Shown: in pieces, positions 62,541-64,000 of the stretch
Layout of the letters: the number at the start of each line of letters is the position of its first letter
How positions within the stretch are numbered: position 1 is the stretch's first letter
NCBI GenBank assembly: GCA_013001595.1
Contig: JABDMH010000073.1
Location: 62,001-126,000 of the forward strand
Reading direction: 5' to 3'
Length of the DNA stretch: 64,000 bases
From: Saprospiraceae bacterium
GTDB lineage: Bacteria; Bacteroidota; Bacteroidia; Chitinophagales; Saprospiraceae
Translations under genes and position numbers: made by a program
The notes under the pieces: generated by a model
Told to the model about the DNA's origin: nothing
Database searches by the model: none
The model's input: only the letters and a program-made list of their open reading frames with translations

Positions 62541-64000
62541 CTTGGTTGACATTGATCTCATAAGCTGCCATGAGTTCATTAACCCATTCCTTTTCTAGAT
62601 AATCCTGGTAATCGGCTATAATATATCCCCGCGCCTCCTCCAATGTTTTGGGCTGTGGAGGAATGATCTCGGCCACTCTCTTGATCTGCATTTGACCGTT
62701 CTGTTCTTCTGGTGCAGTCATGGCGTATTTTTCCCAGCCAAGGCCCGCAGGTAATTCCTCTTTTTCTAAAAACTTGCCCTGCACCAAAACAAACTCTTCA
62801 TTCTTGTTGATCTTCTTAATGATCTTTTGCGAGGACTTTTTGGCAGAAAGTTTCTTCACTTTGGCTACAACTGCTGGATCCTCACTATTGATGGTGATGG
62901 TCTCCACCAATGCCTTTGCTGGCCACATATAGTTATTTGCATTACTTTCAAAGTACTTTCTCAGTCCAACACTATCTTCTGATGCACGGTCCCAGACATA
63001 CTCCTTAGTAACTTCAAAGAGCAGGATACCCTCGGCATATTCTCGCATCAAGGCTTTGAATTCGGGGTGCTTATCCTCGAGTTGTGATTCTTCAAAGGTT
63101 TTAAGTTGCTCAGAAATAAAATCATCATAGAGAACAGCAATGGCCTTTTGTGGAGCCAGGGATCTATTGATACGTAATCTTGCCGCTGTATTCTTAGTCA
63201 TAAAATCAAGCAACTGATCAACCTTCCATGTCTGCTTACCTACAGAAAATAACTCTTGATTGTCGAAGTCATTAGGTCTCTTCCATTTATACGATAGAAA
63301 ATCGGCACCTAGGTCCTTGATCAACTGTGCTCGGTCCCAATCTTTATCTACAAATGCATTCTCATCTTTGATCTTTTCTAGCATAGCATCCTCAGCAATC
63401 TGATAGCGACCATCTTTCTGGATCTCACTCTCCAGTGTCCTTCTCAGAGCCTCATAGGAGGGTACTGGTTTGGCACTGATCCTCTTGATAATATGCCACC
63501 CAAGAGATGTCTTAATGGGCCTACTGTGCGCACCATCCTCACGAATGCGAAAGGCAGTATTTTCAAAAACGCTCTCGTATTTGTTTATGCCAAAGAATCC
63601 CAGATAACCTCCACTTGCAGCAGTCCGATTATCTTGAGAATGAGCCTTAGCGAGCTGTTCGAAGTCTGCACCTTTTTCCAATTCTTGATAGAGTTTATCA
63701 ATTTTGTCCTTTGCGCCTGGTCCACTCCTAGCCAAGATGTGGGCCACTTCTATCTCTCCTCGCGCAGGTCTTTTTCCATCAACGCGGACTATGTGATAGC
63801 CTAGTTTTGATCGAATAGGCCTAGAATAGGTATTGCCGGGTAAACTGTACAAGGCAGTTTCTAATTGGTAAAATCCATCTGGCAGCATCGCTGTGACATA
63901 GCCTACTTTACCCTCATTTTTTGTCACTGTTTCATCTTCGGATGTCTCCAGGGCCACTTTTGCAAAATCTGCTCCAGACCTTAACCGATCCAGTACTTTC
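62512..64000 (-). CDS. PpiC-type multi-parvulin peptidyl-prolyl isomerase (partial)
   Basis: Its start lies beyond the window edge; 496 codons are visible to the TAG at 62512, and the frame is open to 64000 with the typical RSGADFAKVALETSED parvulin start. Two complete parvulin-like units appear: SKLGYHIVRVDGKRPARGEIEVAHIL near the first boundary and EQLAKAHSQDNRTAASGGYLGFFG...SLGWHIIKRIS in the second, followed by a long helical tail. It is the first visible gene of the SurA run and is probably a periplasmic or membrane-anchored chaperone. Confidence 0.9.
   Translation of the reverse strand, partial: KVLDRLRSGADFAKVALETSEDETVTKNEGKVGYVTAMLPDGFYQLETALYSLPGNTYSRPIRSKLGYHIVRVDGKRPARGEIEVAHILARSGPGAKDKIDKLYQELEKGADFEQLAKAHSQDNRTAASGGYLGFFGINKYESVFENTAFRIREDGAHSRPIKTSLGWHIIKRISAKPVPSYEALRRTLESEIQKDGRYQIAEDAMLEKIKDENAFVDKDWDRAQLIKDLGADFLSYKWKRPNDFDNQELFSVGKQTWKVDQLLDFMTKNTAARLRINRSLAPQKAIAVLYDDFISEQLKTFEESQLEDKHPEFKALMREYAEGILLFEVTKEYVWDRASEDSVGLRKYFESNANNYMWPAKALVETITINSEDPAVVAKVKKLSAKKSSQKIIKKINKNEEFVLVQGKFLEKEELPAGLGWEKYAMTAPEEQNGQMQIKRVAEIIPPQPKTLEEARGYIIADYQDYLEKEWVNELMAAYEINVNQDVLSSIIKE

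Noticed and set aside
1-64000. tRNA, rRNA, CRISPR arrays, transposases, integrases
   Set aside because: No cloverleaf T-loop context, direct repeat array or transposase-like frame was seen on reading. Sequences resembling TTCGA in coding genes are chance.

Overview
The window reads as chromosome of a Bacteroidota bacterium, probably an aerobic or facultatively denitrifying glycan degrader. The evidence is a Sec-type (clade II) nos cluster, a Bacteroidota-style run of three SurA/PpiC-like genes, TAnnTTTG promoter elements, few visible Shine-Dalgarno sequences, a pyrophosphate-type phosphofructokinase, and many exported lipoproteins and sulfatases. A family-level placement cannot be made from the sequence alone. 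I saw no tRNA, rRNA, CRISPR array, transposase or phage gene.

Layout. 0.2-10.3 kb: PPi-type phosphofructokinase; a large exported heparinase II/III-like protein divergent from a Tat-signal AGE-family epimerase; a TPR sensor histidine kinase; two acetyltransferase genes, one fused to MarR, flanking the remains of a small dead gene. 10.5-15.3 kb: a tight pentulose operon (araB, araD, HAD phosphatase, Na+/sugar symporter). 15.5-17.0 kb: a TetR regulator and an SDR enzyme that share an operator-like motif. 17.0-28.8 kb: the nitrous oxide reduction region. An Rrf2 regulator, a lipoprotein cytochrome c and a heme-copper-oxidase-like membrane protein lie on one side, with a FAS1 lipoprotein beside them. 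nosZ, a membrane protein, nosL, nosD, nosF, nosY, a small cysteine protein and a NosA/OprC-like outer-membrane copper receptor lie on the other. The receptor gene is broken by four single-base indels.

28.9-37.8 kb: gamma-glutamyltransferase, L-rhamnose mutarotase, a disulfide oxidoreductase, then a TetR / small exported protein / SulP / beta-carbonic anhydrase bicarbonate module with a perfect palindrome at its head and a strong terminator at its tail, a flavodoxin-fold reductase and an orphan conserved protein. 37.8-56.6 kb: a glycan and sugar-acid region. Two sulfatases flank a long leftward run: transketolase, isopropylmalate/tartrate-dehydrogenase-like enzyme, cyclase-family hydrolase, DUF1537 kinase, ACS-type MFS transporter, carbohydrate-binding lipoprotein, Gfo/Idh oxidoreductase, DUF5060 glycosidase-like lipoprotein, serine hydrolase, ceramidase-like protein, SSS symporter and PhoD-like phosphatase. 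No SusC/SusD pair is present. This run is the best candidate for an undescribed pathway: outside depolymerisation of a glycan, uptake of an acidic sugar, phosphorylation, oxidative decarboxylation to a triose phosphate, and entry into the pentose phosphate pathway.

56.6-64 kb: mostly housekeeping genes. A beta-propeller-like lipoprotein overlaps LpxH; serC and an SDR with an altered active site follow; then SurA and two related chaperone/isomerase genes, the last running off the window edge.
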